Position numbers and translations under genes: made by a program
Shown: in pieces, positions 33,039 through 42,252 of the stretch
Position numbering within the stretch: position 1 is the stretch's first letter
Layout of the letters: each line of letters opens with the position of its first letter
Notes under the pieces: model-generated
Databases searched by the model: none
The model's input: only the letters and a program-made list of their open reading frames with translations
What the model was told of the DNA's origin: nothing
Origin: Myxococcales bacterium
Lineage (GTDB): Bacteria; Myxococcota_A; UBA9160; UBA4427
NCBI GenBank assembly: GCA_012960035.1
Contig: DUBZ01000070.1
Span: forward strand, 39,102 to 103,101
Reading direction: 5' to 3'
Length of the DNA: 64,000 nt

Positions 33039-33443
33039 TTAGTCACCGGCGCGAGCGATTGCGTCGATTTCCACTTGGACCCCGAGCGGAAGTGCTGCGA
33101 CTTGGACCGTAGCCCGGGCCGGGGCCGGGTCGCTCGAAAAGTACGTGGCATACACGGCATTCACCCGGGGAAACATCGCGAGGTCGGCGAGATAGACCGT
33201 CGTCTTCAGTACGCGATCGAGGGAAGAGTCTCCCGCTTCGAGTACTGCACTCAAGTTGTCGAGGACCTGGCGCGTTTGCGCTTCGATGTCGCCTTCGACG
33301 ACGGCGCCAGTCTTCGGGTCGAGAGGGATTGCCCCGGAAGCAAAGAGCAGACCATCGGAGCGAATGGCTTGGGAGTAAGGGCCAACCGGGTCAGGGGCGT
33401 TCGGCGTCCGGACTTCTGTACCACCACGTGTTGAGTTCGTCAT
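33039..33443 (-). CDS. ridA: RidA family reactive intermediate deaminase
   Basis: 134 residues. The family signatures are complete: VGPYSQAIRSDGLLFASGAIPLD, the loop TTVYLADLAMFPRVNAVYATYFSS, and the C-terminal PARATVQVAALPLGVQVEIDAIA, which contains the Arg (ParRat) that binds the imine substrate and the terminal EIDAIA strand. RidA homotrimers hydrolyse reactive enamine/imine intermediates formed by PLP enzymes such as threonine dehydratase. The Arg105-equivalent is present. The N-terminal ten residues are extra. Cytosolic. No operon partner. Confidence 0.95.
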   Translation of the reverse strand: MTNSTRGGTEVRTPNAPDPVGPYSQAIRSDGLLFASGAIPLDPKTGAVVEGDIEAQTRQVLDNLSAVLEAGDSSLDRVLKTTVYLADLAMFPRVNAVYATYFSSDPAPARATVQVAALPLGVQVEIDAIARAGD

Positions 33444-33549
33444 CGCGCGAGCATATCACGCTGTGTCGAAGCGAGGTCGGCCAGCTCGGCTGGGGCAACG
33501 ACGCGGGGCTAAGGTGTTCGGGCCTGCCGCGATTTCTTGATCGCGATTT

Positions 33550-33837
33550 CTAGCTTGTTTTTCTTTGCTCGGCGGTGTCTGGCAGCAGTCGCTCTTCCAA
33601 CACGCGAAGCAGGTACCCAATCAACATCAAGTTCGGGACACGCTTGCGTACCGCGTCGCCAATGTCGGCCACGTCGCTGAACTCGTTGGCGTACTGGTTG
33701 AAGAATTTGAGTCGCTCAAGGGGGACGTTCTTTATGAGTATTTCGTTGATCTGAGCGACTTCAAGGTCGTCGAAAACTTCAACGAAGTTCCAAGCTACTT
33801 CTTTAAAGGTCAGGTCTGCATCGTTGCTTTCGATCAT
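33550..33837 (-). CDS. Small hypothetical protein
   Basis: 95 residues, acidic and helical in look: MIESNDADLTFKEVAWNFVE, VFDDLEVAQINEILIKNVPL, RVPNLMLIGYLLRVLEERLL. It lacks a signal peptide or Cys residues and has no family that I know. The frame is supported by protein-like composition rather than by motif. It sits alone between RidA and a non-coding stretch. Local base composition is AT-richer than surroundings from about 33800 on, which might hint at acquired DNA, but this is weak. Confidence 0.6.
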   Translation of the reverse strand: MIESNDADLTFKEVAWNFVEVFDDLEVAQINEILIKNVPLERLKFFNQYANEFSDVADIGDAVRKRVPNLMLIGYLLRVLEERLLPDTAEQRKTS

Positions 33838-34342
33838 CAGGATTCCTTAAACCATCCATAAAAAAGAACCTGTGTTGCAGTCCGATTCGCGCAAGGATGG
33901 CACGGATGGTAGATGGAGGCAACGAGAGCAAAACCCTATTTTAACGTATCGACCTATTGGTATGTAAAACCGCACGCTTGTTTTAGGATTCCAACGCGCT
34001 AGCGCCGGAGCTGCCTATTAGATGCGCAAATGTTTTTCGCCTTCACGCACACGTTTCAGTCGTCGCAATGTTTGTTGCGCCTTGCGCACCCGCACCCGCA
34101 CCCGCGGAAGTGAACGCATAACATTCAAGACGGTCGAGAGTTGTTTCGTGATTCGGAATAAAATCGAGCAGCGATAACGAATCCAGCCAACACCGCCGAA
34201 GGCTGGCAATGAGCCGCGACAAAGTTCCGGCACGAGAACGGAAGACGCCACCCACTTCACCGAGCACCAGCAACGCTGCCTAATCGCTAGCAGGCAACCG
34301 GTCGCATCAACCCAGACACGAAGACAAGCCCAAGCTCTGACT
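33838..34342. other. AT-richer intergenic stretch without a supported gene
   Basis: About 505 bases upstream of a direct repeat and tRNA-Pro. Minus-strand frames at 34018-34273 look like low-quality translations (RVRVRVR repeats) with no motif. The stretch between about 33840 and 34010 is notably richer in A+T than its surroundings. No repeat end or integrase is seen. Confidence 0.5.
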
Positions 34343-34478
34343 CGGGACCTCCTGCCGTAATGACAAGCGAGGAGCGAGAGCGACGTTTCATGAGAGCGGT
34401 GCCCAACTCTGGAACGAGAAGCTGCCCCGATCCGGGACCTCCTGCCGTCATGACAAGCGAGGAGCGAGAGCGACGTTT
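34343..34478. repeat. 46-bp direct repeat (two copies) beside tRNA-Pro
   Basis: Copies at 34343-34388 and 34433-34478 differ only at 34359/34449 (A against C) and start CGGGACCTCCTGCCG and end GAGCGAGAGCGACGTTT; their period is 90 bases. The second copy ends four bases before the 3' end of tRNA-Pro. They do not match the tRNA itself, so they are not ordinary attachment sites. A recent tandem duplication of a tRNA-flanking segment is the simplest explanation. Confidence 0.8.
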
Positions 34479-34481
34479 AAA

Positions 34482-34558
<77 letters not shown>

Positions 34559-34790
34559 ACTGGCGGCTGAGTATGACGCCTTATCGCGGGTTGCCAAGAG
34601 ACGGACCCGTTCTGCGGGCGTTTTGCGGCGCTTTTTATCGTCCCGCTGGAAACTGCGGATCGGTTGACGCTCGATCGGGTCTCTCGACCCGAACATAAAC
34701 CGGAAGCCCGAGCCGGGGCAAGGTTGGCCAATAGAGCCCAGGCTGAAATAGGCTGGCAATCGATGACGGGAAACCGACTGCGAATTTCCG

Positions 34791-35477
34791 CTATTCGACG
34801 GCGCGCTCGCGAAGGAGGGCGATGGCCTTTGAATAATCGTCGGGATCCGGCGCGCCAAACACGGCGGTTCCCGCGACGAAGCAATTGGCTCCGGCGTCAT
34901 ACGCGTGGGCGATCGTATCCGCCGAAATTCCACCGTCGACTTGAAGGTCGACGCTCAACTCTCCCTCGTCGATCCACTTGCGCACGGTGCGAATCTTGTC
35001 CCCCATGCTCTTGATGTACTTCTGCCCACCGAAGCCCGGGTTCACTGTCATGATCAGCACCTGGTCAATGTTCGGCATGACGCACTCGAGTGCAGAGGCC
35101 GGCGTTCCGGGGTTGAGGGTCACACACGCTTTGGCGCCGGCTTCGCGAATTTGCGCGACGGTGCGATGCAAGTTTGGGCACGTCTCGGCGTGGACGCCGA
35201 CTCGATCGGCACCCGCCTTCACGAAATCTTCGATGTAGCGCTCGGGGTTTTCGATCATGAGGTGAACGTCGACAGGAAGAGATGTCGATCGTCGTACGGC
35301 TTCGGTCACGAACGGACCGATCGTAATGTTCGGCACGAAGTGTCCGTCCATCACGTCGACGTGGATCCAGTCTGCTCCCGCCTTTTCGACGGCTTTGACT
35401 TCGTCACCGAGGCAGGCGATGTCGGCCGCAAGGATAGATGGGGCGATCAGGATCGGTCGTGTGCCATCACTCGTCAT
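34791..35477 (-). CDS. rpe: Ribulose-phosphate 3-epimerase
   Basis: 228 residues. TIM-barrel signatures are clear: ILAADIACLGDEVKAVEKAG, WIHVDVMDGHFVPNITIGP (metal-site HxDxxDxHF-type; here HVDVMDGHFV), VDVHLMIENPERYIEDF, IMTVNPGFGGQKYIKS, and LQVDGGISADTIAHAYDAGAN with FVAGTAVFG. It interconverts ribulose-5-phosphate and xylulose-5-phosphate in the pentose phosphate pathway. Its start overlaps the rsmB stop by four bases (ATGA), so it is the last gene of the def-fmt-rsmB-rpe operon. Confidence 0.97.
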   Translation of the reverse strand: MTSDGTRPILIAPSILAADIACLGDEVKAVEKAGADWIHVDVMDGHFVPNITIGPFVTEAVRRSTSLPVDVHLMIENPERYIEDFVKAGADRVGVHAETCPNLHRTVAQIREAGAKACVTLNPGTPASALECVMPNIDQVLIMTVNPGFGGQKYIKSMGDKIRTVRKWIDEGELSVDLQVDGGISADTIAHAYDAGANCFVAGTAVFGAPDPDDYSKAIALLRERAVE

Positions 35478-36982
35478 TCTACTCGCTCCAATCGGACTGC
35501 AAAGAAACCATCAGTGCCGTGTTCGTTCGGCGTAAGTCTCAGGGTTCCGACTTCGTCAACCAACGCGCCGACGTTTGGTGACATCTCCGCGGCGGGTACC
35601 TGGCGAAAGTTCGGGTTCTGTTCGAGGAAGTGTTCGACTTGCTTTTCGTTCTCTTCCGGAAGCACGGTGCAGGTACTGTAAACGAGGGTGCCCCCGCGTC
35701 TCAAGACGGCTGCGGCGCGAATCAATATCTTCTGCTGGATCTCGGCGAGCTTTGCCGGGTCGCCTTCGCGAACCCGCCATCGAGAGTCGGGGTTGCGGCG
35801 CAAGACACCGAGGCCAGAGCACGGGGCATCGACGAGAATGCGGTCAAAGCGCACGGGGTCGCTGCTTTCTTCCTGCCCCGGGATCACCAAGCCGGTGAGT
35901 GGAAGCGTGGCATCGCACTTTTGAGTGTGAACGCCTTCGAGGTCGAGTCGACGCACCGTTTGGCTGATCAGGTTCAGTCGCCTCGCATTGCGGTCGAGCG
36001 CGAGGATGCGTCCGTTTCCGGCAAGCCGTTCGGCGACCGCGGTGGTCTTGCTGCCGGGGGCTGCACACGTGTCGAGGACGAGGTCTCCCGGCTCGGGGGC
36101 GAGCATGTCAACCACAAGCTGTGACGCTTCATCCTGAATGCAGTACAGACCGTCCCGGAAGGCCGCGTCGCGACCCAGGTCGCCGATGTGTCCAAGGTAG
36201 ATGGCGTCCGGTGAATATTTTCCCGCGCGCGCCTTGGGGTGCTGCTCTTGGATCGAGGCGAGTAGTGAATCGCGATCGGTTCGTGTGCGATTGATGCGGG
36301 CGGTGATAGGCGCAGGTTGGTTGCACGCCTTGGCAAATTCCGCGGCACCTTCTGGGCCGAAGATGTCGAGGAACCGTTTGGCCATCCACTCGGGCAACGA
36401 CAGTGCGTGCACGAGGTGCTCGGTCGGGTCGTCTTCGAGGCGCGGCGGCATGATGGTCTGCCACTCACGTGTAAGCCGGCGAAGCACCGCATTCACAAGG
36501 CCGGTCGCCCGTTGGTTCCCCACGGCCCGGGTGCATCGCACCGCTTGATCGACGGCAGCGCTGGCCGGGATGCGGTCACTGAACATCAGTTGATAGGCGC
36601 CGAGGCGCAGAATGGTGGCGATCAACGGGTCGAGGGTCGCGAGTTCCTGATTCAAAACTTGGGACAAAAAATAATCGAGGCGACCGCGCCAACGCAGGGT
36701 TCCGTAGACGAGTTCTGTCGTGAGTGCGCGGTCGACGCCTGAAAGAGGGCTGCGCGCCAGCGATTGATGGAGAGCGAGGTCGGCATAGGCTTGGCTGCGC
36801 TCGACGCGTTCAAGAACTCGGGTTGCAAGCAAACGAGTCAGCGTGGGTTCGGCGTTTCGTTCCTTCGACTCTTGGGCGCGGGGAGTCGGGCGGCCGCGTC
36901 CCTTGCGTGCGCGCGGCTTGCTCTGGCCCGGGTCCGAAGGCTTCAGCGTATTGGGCGTCTTGTCGTCATTGTCGTCAGCCAT
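35474..36982 (-). CDS. rsmB: 16S rRNA (cytosine(967)-C(5))-methyltransferase RsmB
   Basis: 502 residues from the ATG at 36982, eight bases inside the end of fmt; an open frame continues upstream to 37525 only because it shadows fmt. The N-terminus has a charged, low-complexity leader (KPRARKGRGRPTPRAQ), then the NusB-like RNA-binding domain (RVERSQAYADLALHQSL, ALTTELVYGTLRWRGRLDYF). The catalytic SAM domain follows with DTCAAPGSKTTAVAERL (motif I), LALDRNARRLNLI, the first catalytic Cys in ILVDAPCSGLGVLRRNPD and the second in LVYSTCTVLPEENEKQVE. It methylates C967 of 16S rRNA. The leader of about 45 residues is unusual. Confidence 0.96.
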   Translation of the reverse strand: MADDNDDKTPNTLKPSDPGQSKPRARKGRGRPTPRAQESKERNAEPTLTRLLATRVLERVERSQAYADLALHQSLARSPLSGVDRALTTELVYGTLRWRGRLDYFLSQVLNQELATLDPLIATILRLGAYQLMFSDRIPASAAVDQAVRCTRAVGNQRATGLVNAVLRRLTREWQTIMPPRLEDDPTEHLVHALSLPEWMAKRFLDIFGPEGAAEFAKACNQPAPITARINRTRTDRDSLLASIQEQHPKARAGKYSPDAIYLGHIGDLGRDAAFRDGLYCIQDEASQLVVDMLAPEPGDLVLDTCAAPGSKTTAVAERLAGNGRILALDRNARRLNLISQTVRRLDLEGVHTQKCDATLPLTGLVIPGQEESSDPVRFDRILVDAPCSGLGVLRRNPDSRWRVREGDPAKLAEIQQKILIRAAAVLRRGGTLVYSTCTVLPEENEKQVEHFLEQNPNFRQVPAAEMSPNVGALVDEVGTLRLTPNEHGTDGFFAVRLERVE

Positions 36983-37931
36983 TGGCGGAGCCTGATGTTT
37001 TGGGGGTGTCGAAGACTGAACCCGTTGCAATCGTGCGTCCGCGCAAGAATGCGTCGACCGGCATTTCTTTTCCACCCGCGCGCTGCACACGCTCAGGGAC
37101 GAGCCAATCTTTCCCGGTGGCAACACGGAGTCGTTTGTTTTCTTCGACGGCGATCGTTCCGGGTGCCGGAACTGAATTGCCTTCTTCGGTGTGGGCCGAA
37201 TAGATTCGCAGGAGATCCCCTTCGAGGTGTGTGAACGCCCCGGGCTTCGGCGCAAAGGCGCGAATGCGTTGCACCAAAGTCTCCGCGGGCTCGCTCCAGT
37301 GGAGTTCCCCCATCTCACGGGTGAGCTTGCCCGCTTCCGTCGCGCTGGTGTGGTCTTGATCGGCAAACACAACGGTTCCTTCGTCGATCTGTTGTAGGGC
37401 GGGTTCAAGTGCTGTGGCTGCAAGTTCGCCCATGCGCTCGGTGAGTTCGCCCGCGGTTTCGTTTTCGCCGATCTCGATTTCGCGGGTGAGTGCGACGGGG
37501 CCGGCGTCCATTTCTCGGTCGACACGCATGACGCTTACACCCGTCGTGTGCTCGCCTGCGAGGATCGCGTGGTTGATCGGAGCTGCACCGCGATACTTGG
37601 GCAGCAAACTCGCATGTGCGTTGATGAGGTAACCGTGGCGAGGAAGTTCTCGGATCGACTTCGGCAGGAACTGACCAAAGGCGACCACGACGCCCATGTC
37701 GGTTGACAACGCTTCGAGTTCTTCACGCACGCTTGCGACTTTCTCGGGGCGAAAAAGCGGAATGTCTTCGCGAAGCGCGACCGCCGATACCGGCGACGGA
37801 GACACCTTGCGTCCGCGCCCGCGACGACGATCTGGCTGGCTCACGACCCCTACGACATCGAAGGGTCCTGCGATTAATCGCTCGAGGCTCGGCACAGCGA
37901 TCTCCGGGGTTCCAAAAAAGAGGATTCGCAT
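36975..37931 (-). CDS. fmt: Methionyl-tRNA formyltransferase
   Basis: 318 residues. It opens with IFFGTPEIAVPSLERLI-type wording (RILFFGTPEIAVPSLERLIA), with KVSPSPVSAVALREDIPLFR as the loop, then the folate/catalytic motif INAHASLLPKYRGAAPINHA, carrying the Asn-His pair of the family (N in INAH, H). TGVSVMRVDREMDAGPV completes the catalytic part and the C-terminal tRNA-binding domain follows (ETLVQRIRAFAPKPGAF). It formylates initiator Met-tRNA with 10-formyl-THF. It lies seven bases after def and eight bases into rsmB, in the classic order def-fmt-rsmB. Confidence 0.97.
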   Translation of the reverse strand: MRILFFGTPEIAVPSLERLIAGPFDVVGVVSQPDRRRGRGRKVSPSPVSAVALREDIPLFRPEKVASVREELEALSTDMGVVVAFGQFLPKSIRELPRHGYLINAHASLLPKYRGAAPINHAILAGEHTTGVSVMRVDREMDAGPVALTREIEIGENETAGELTERMGELAATALEPALQQIDEGTVVFADQDHTSATEAGKLTREMGELHWSEPAETLVQRIRAFAPKPGAFTHLEGDLLRIYSAHTEEGNSVPAPGTIAVEENKRLRVATGKDWLVPERVQRAGGKEMPVDAFLRGRTIATGSVFDTPKTSGSANG

Positions 37932-37938
37932 AATTTCG

Positions 37939-38487
37939 CTAGACGCGGCTTCCTCGTGTGTCGGTTAATTCTTCGGCTTCGGCGGCGAGTTGCTTCTTGC
38001 GACGCTTGACGTAGAGCCCGCGCTTGAGTCGGCTCAAACGATCGATGAACAAGATGCCGTCGAGATGATCTATTTCGTGTTGGAAGCAAACGGCTTGAAG
38101 TTCTTCGGCGTTTATCAGCACGGGCTCACCGTCGAGGGTGGTCCCGGTCATGCGGATACGGGCCGCGCGCGTGACGTCCGCGGTGATGTCGGGCACTGAA
38201 AGGCAACCTTCTTCCCAGACGAGCTTGCCCTCCATTTCATCGATCACCGGGTTGACGATGACGATCGGCTTGCGCTCTTTGTCTTCGTCGGCCCATTCGG
38301 TGTCGACCACGATCAGCCGGACGTCTTCGCCAACCTGGGGCGCAGCGAGACCAATGCCGGGCTCGTCGTACATCACTTTGCACATGTTGGCGGCGAGTTC
38401 ACGGATTTCTTCGGTGACTTCTTCAATGGGGCGCGACACGCGTTTCAGTCGTGGGTCGGGAAATTGGAGCACCTCGAGTAGAGCCAT
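37939..38487 (-). CDS. def: Peptide deformylase (type I)
   Basis: 182 residues from the ATG at 38487, preceded by AGAGGA; the longer open frame lacks family resemblance. The three metal/active motifs are exact: GIGLAAPQVG, EEGCLSVP and QHEIDHLDG, giving the Cys and two His ligands of Fe(II) plus the catalytic Glu. The N-terminal ALLEVLQFPDPRLKRVSRPI matches standard Def. It removes the formyl group that Fmt adds. It begins the operon with fmt, rsmB and rpe. A second deformylase is encoded at 49324. Confidence 0.97.
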   Translation of the reverse strand: MALLEVLQFPDPRLKRVSRPIEEVTEEIRELAANMCKVMYDEPGIGLAAPQVGEDVRLIVVDTEWADEDKERKPIVIVNPVIDEMEGKLVWEEGCLSVPDITADVTRAARIRMTGTTLDGEPVLINAEELQAVCFQHEIDHLDGILFIDRLSRLKRGLYVKRRKKQLAAEAEELTDTRGSRV

Positions 38488-38705
38488 CTGTCCTCTGGGG
38501 TTCGATCGATGAGTTGGAGGTTTCGCGCGAACCGGACGCGGTGGTTTGCGCTCGCTCGCGCGGATCTGACCGCATGGTCTCGGGAACCGCATGGCCACAA
38601 GAATTGAAAGCGGGAACGACGTGTCCGAACTACAGCACCGAACTGCCGTAACCGGCGCCAAGTTCTAAGCCGCTAAGTCCTTGTGGTAGCGGGATATTCG
38701 CAGCT

Positions 38706-41225
38706 TTATAGCATGCTTACGGGAGCGACGTCCAGCGTCGCGCGCAGCTCGCGAGGCAGTCTCAAAATTGCGGTGGAGAGGTGTTGGCTCGCCTTCGCGA
38801 CCCGCGCGAAATCGCTGCCCTTGACCAGGATTTGGAAGCGAAATTGTCCTCGTAGCCTTGAGAGCGGCGCAGGCGCGGGGCCCAAAACTTCATACGATGG
38901 TGCCGTATTCTCGGCTTCGATGTCTTCGCTCGGCTTCCAATCCCGAACAGGCGTCGCACCCACCCCAGTTGCAAGTTGTCTTGCGGCGGCGAGAGCCTGT
39001 GCTTCATCGGGGCCCGAAACGACCACCTGGGTGACTCGGCCAAAGGGTGGGTAACTGAGCGCGCGTCGATATTCGAGCTCGGTCGCGTAGAAGGCTTCGT
39101 AGTCGTGGGTGGCCACCGGTGCGATCGCATAGTGATCCGGTACGAACGTCTGCAAGATCACGCGACCTTCGCGTCCGCCGCGCCCGGCCCGGCCCGCGAC
39201 CTGGGTCAGGAGCTGGAAGGCCCGTTCGGACGCTCGGAAGTCGGGCATGTGAAGCCCCATGTCGGCGGCAATGACTCCGACAAGTTGAACGCCCGGGTAG
39301 TCGTGGCCCTTCGCGACCATCTGCGTGCCGATCAAGATGTCGACGTCACCGCTCGCGATGCCTGCAAGAATGTCGGCGGTTGCGCCCCGGCGCTGAGTCG
39401 TGTCGCGGTCGAGTCGCGCAATGCGCGCTGTCGGGAATAGGGTGCGGACTTCTTCTTCGAGTCGCTCGGTACCGACGCCCAGCAGCGCGCTGCCCGGTTC
39501 GCCACAGCCGCGACACTTTTCGCTCGGCGGCTTGCCGTAGTCGCAGTAGTGGCAGCGCAAACGTTCGGCTGCTGCGTGAAAGACAAGCGCGACGTCGCAG
39601 TGGGGGCATCGCTCGGCGAACCCGCAGTCGAAGCAAAAGATGCGGGTCGAAAAACCGCGACGGTTGAGAAAGAGAATGCTTTGCCCGCCGCCCGCGAGCG
39701 TCTCGGTGACCGCACGTCGCAATACCGGGGTGAGGCTCGACCGCTTGCCCTTGGTCGCGACGTCGCGCTCACGCACCATGTCGATGATTTCAACCTTGGG
39801 GAGTCCTAAGGTGCCGATGCGCTCCGCAAGCACGAGGCGCTCGATGTCGCCTGTGTCGGCCGCGTGCCGAGTTTCCATGGATGGTGTTGCGGAGCCGAGA
39901 ATGACCGGGCAACCGGCCTGTGCCGCGAGACGCCCCGCAAGATCGTGGGCGCGGTAGCGAAAGCCTTCTTCATTTTTGTAAGCCGAGTCGTGTTCTTCGT
40001 CGATCACGATGAGGCCCAAGTTTTCGAGTGGCGCAAAAAGCGCGCTGCGCGCTCCGACGGCGATCGGGGTCTTCCCCGCGCGCAACCGCTGCCACTGTTC
40101 GAGTCGTTCGCCTTGATTGAGCCCGCTGTGAAGCACGGCGAGTTCGTCGCCGAAGCGCGCCCGGAGTCGCGCGACAATTTGATGGGTCAGCGTAATTTCG
40201 GGAACCAGCAGCAGCGCTTGTCGTCCCGCGTCGAGGACTTTCTTGACCGCGCGCAAGTAAACTTCGGTCTTTCCACTGCCCGTAACCCCGTGGAGGAGGA
40301 AGGGACGAGATGAGCGTGTCGCGATTGCGTGTTCAACTCGTTCAAGCGCGGCCGCTTGATCGTCCGTCAACGAATGCGGCGTGTCTCGCGGAACGACCGG
40401 GCCCAGGACGTCACGCGGTGCCGAGCGAACTCCGATCGTGACGAAGCCGCGCTTTTCAAGGGTTCGCAGCAAGCTTGTGTTTCTGGGTTGATCGCGACTC
40501 AGGTCCGAAACGGATGAACCCTCGTTCTGTGCGATGCGACGCAGCAGGTCCGCTTGCTTTGGCGCGCGACGCAGTTCGCCGTCGCAGACTTCGTCGACAT
40601 TCACACCCGAAGCGATAGACGCCGTACGTTCGGTCCGTTCCTTTGCGGTCGGCCCATGCTCATGCGAAACCCGCGTGATCAAGCCATCGCGTTCAAGAAC
40701 ATGGAGCATCGTTTGGGCGGCCGGAAATTTGCGCGCGATGGTTCCGGGCGCGGCCGGGCCAGCGGACAGTGCTGTTAAAACGTTCTTCGCCTGACCGTCG
40801 GCCGCACCGGATTGCAGTGCTGCCTCGCCGCGCGGTGTGAGGGCAAGGTGGCGAACGACTCGCGGAGCCGAGCCGCGGGGCAGAGCGGCGCAGAGTGCGA
40901 TGCCGACAGGGGTGAGAAGCTCCGCCGCGGTTTCACGCAGGATCTGGATCAACGCCGGTGAAACCACAGATTGTGTATCGATCACACCGTCCAGGTCGGA
41001 GAGTTCTGCCGTGTGCTTGGGTGCGTCGGACGCGTCTTCTTGCATTCGCTCGCAGATCAACCCCACCAGTGGACGGCCGCCAAACGTAACCTGAACCCGG
41101 TGGCCCGCGAGCGCGCTCGCATCCATCGCTTCCGGAACTCGGTAGTCGAAGAGTCGGTCGATCGGGACGGGCAGGGCCACGCGGGCGATTCCGCTGCTGG
41201 GCGTGGCGAAGAGCGATTCGGTCAT
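38706..41225 (-). CDS. priA: Primosomal replication restart helicase PriA
   Basis: 839 residues from the ATG at 41225, longer than E. coli PriA (732). The DNA-binding N-terminus (RVALPVPIDRLFDYRVPEAM, AGHRVQVTFGGRPLVGLICE) has an extended winged-helix region. The helicase core follows: FLLHGVTGSGKTEVYLRAVK (Walker A), IVIDEEHDSAYKNEEG (DEEH), AGCPVILGSATPSMET, then the zinc-cluster of eight Cys in CFDCGFAERCPHCDV and CHYCDYGKPPSEKCRGCG, and VAGRAGRGGREGRVILQTF. It reloads the replisome at stalled forks. It stands 218 bases upstream of def on the same strand, possibly in one transcript. Confidence 0.96.
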   Translation of the reverse strand: MTESLFATPSSGIARVALPVPIDRLFDYRVPEAMDASALAGHRVQVTFGGRPLVGLICERMQEDASDAPKHTAELSDLDGVIDTQSVVSPALIQILRETAAELLTPVGIALCAALPRGSAPRVVRHLALTPRGEAALQSGAADGQAKNVLTALSAGPAAPGTIARKFPAAQTMLHVLERDGLITRVSHEHGPTAKERTERTASIASGVNVDEVCDGELRRAPKQADLLRRIAQNEGSSVSDLSRDQPRNTSLLRTLEKRGFVTIGVRSAPRDVLGPVVPRDTPHSLTDDQAAALERVEHAIATRSSRPFLLHGVTGSGKTEVYLRAVKKVLDAGRQALLLVPEITLTHQIVARLRARFGDELAVLHSGLNQGERLEQWQRLRAGKTPIAVGARSALFAPLENLGLIVIDEEHDSAYKNEEGFRYRAHDLAGRLAAQAGCPVILGSATPSMETRHAADTGDIERLVLAERIGTLGLPKVEIIDMVRERDVATKGKRSSLTPVLRRAVTETLAGGGQSILFLNRRGFSTRIFCFDCGFAERCPHCDVALVFHAAAERLRCHYCDYGKPPSEKCRGCGEPGSALLGVGTERLEEEVRTLFPTARIARLDRDTTQRRGATADILAGIASGDVDILIGTQMVAKGHDYPGVQLVGVIAADMGLHMPDFRASERAFQLLTQVAGRAGRGGREGRVILQTFVPDHYAIAPVATHDYEAFYATELEYRRALSYPPFGRVTQVVVSGPDEAQALAAARQLATGVGATPVRDWKPSEDIEAENTAPSYEVLGPAPAPLSRLRGQFRFQILVKGSDFARVAKASQHLSTAILRLPRELRATLDVAPVSML

Positions 41226-41393
41226 CGCGTCATTGTATGCGGGTCGCGCAAAGTCGAAAGATCGAATTGTGGTAAACGACTTCGCGGGAAGACGAACCAA
41301 ACCCGGACAAGCGAGCTAAACACTCGCAGCGCGCCGCGCGGAGCGTTCGCGGGACGCAGGAGATCACCAGACTTTGAACGAGGCAGTCCCCAA

Positions 41394-42143
41394 ATGACCG
41401 AACGTCGCAAGCGAGCAACCCGCGCGCGAAAGCCTCGCGTCGAGGTTCGCAAGAGTGGTGACGGCCTCGCGTTGAAAGTCGAGGGGACGTTCGCGTCGTG
41501 GTATCAGCCCGGCAGCGAGGTCACCGGCTCGGTGTGGGACGCGATCGCGGCGCCCATCCTCGCGCTGCCTGAGAAGCGTCGAAAAGAAATTTTGATCCTC
41601 GGTGTTGCCGGCGGAAGTGCGGCGCGGGTCGTTCGCGCGATTGCGCCGGACGCTCACATTACAGGCGTGGAACTCTTTCAAGATGTCATCGACGCAGCCC
41701 GGGAGCACTTTGATCTCGACGCCCTGAAACTCGATCTCGTCATTGCAGACGCGTTGGACTTCATTCGAGACGACAAACGCCGCTTTGATCTGATCCTCGA
41801 AGACATTTTCGTGGGTGTCGGGCGTAGCGTGCACAAGCCCGGTTGGTTGCCGCACCCGGGGCACGAACTCGCAAAAGCACGACTCAAGCCGGGTGGCCTG
41901 CTCGTGAGCAATACCCTCGACGAAGCAAGTGAGATCACCGGAACGATGAAGGCGCTGTTTCCGGGGGTTTTGAAAATTGAAGTGGACGAGTTCGAGAACG
42001 TCATCGTCGTGGGAGGCCCGCCAGGACTGTCTGCGACTGCCTTGCGCAAGGAAGTTGCGTCGAACCCGATCTTGAAGGAGAGCGCCAAAGCGCTCTCGTT
42101 TCGCACGCAGCAATCGTCGTTACCGTCGTCGTCACCCACATAG
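41394..42143 (+). CDS. Spermidine-synthase-like SAM-dependent enzyme
   Basis: 249 residues from the ATG at 41394; the long open frame upstream is antisense to priA. The Rossmann core has the SAM motif LILGVAGGSAARVVRAIAPD and an acidic strand HITGVELFQDVIDAAREHFD, then DALDFIRDDKRRFDLILEDI and the HPGHELAKARLKPGGLLVSN block. This is the layout of the spermidine synthase/polyamine-aminopropyltransferase fold; the DDxxD-style aminopropyl motif is not seen (LILEDIFVG instead), so another methyl or group transfer is possible. Divergent from priA. Confidence 0.72.
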   Translation: MTERRKRATRARKPRVEVRKSGDGLALKVEGTFASWYQPGSEVTGSVWDAIAAPILALPEKRRKEILILGVAGGSAARVVRAIAPDAHITGVELFQDVIDAAREHFDLDALKLDLVIADALDFIRDDKRRFDLILEDIFVGVGRSVHKPGWLPHPGHELAKARLKPGGLLVSNTLDEASEITGTMKALFPGVLKIEVDEFENVIVVGGPPGLSATALRKEVASNPILKESAKALSFRTQQSSLPSSSPT

Positions 42144-42252
42144 CGACGGCACAGCGCCGTCGATATACTCTACGGCCGCGCCACAACACACGAACAACAC
42201 ACGTTTGCATTCACGTTGCATTCACGTTTGTAGTGGAATTCCGGAGAACACC

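Noticed and set aside
34343..34478. Direct repeat as a prophage attachment site
   Set aside because: It does not copy the tRNA 3' end and no integrase or phage gene lies near.
36983..37525. Upstream extension of rsmB by 181 codons
   Set aside because: This region is the fmt gene read in another frame; the ATG at 36982 gives a normal-length RsmB and a typical 8-base overlap.
40971..41393. Upstream extension of the spermidine-synthase-like frame
   Set aside because: Antisense to priA and without family similarity.
41364..42113. 249-codon minus-strand frame over the spermidine-synthase-like gene
   Set aside because: The plus strand carries the SAM-binding motif; the minus frame has none.
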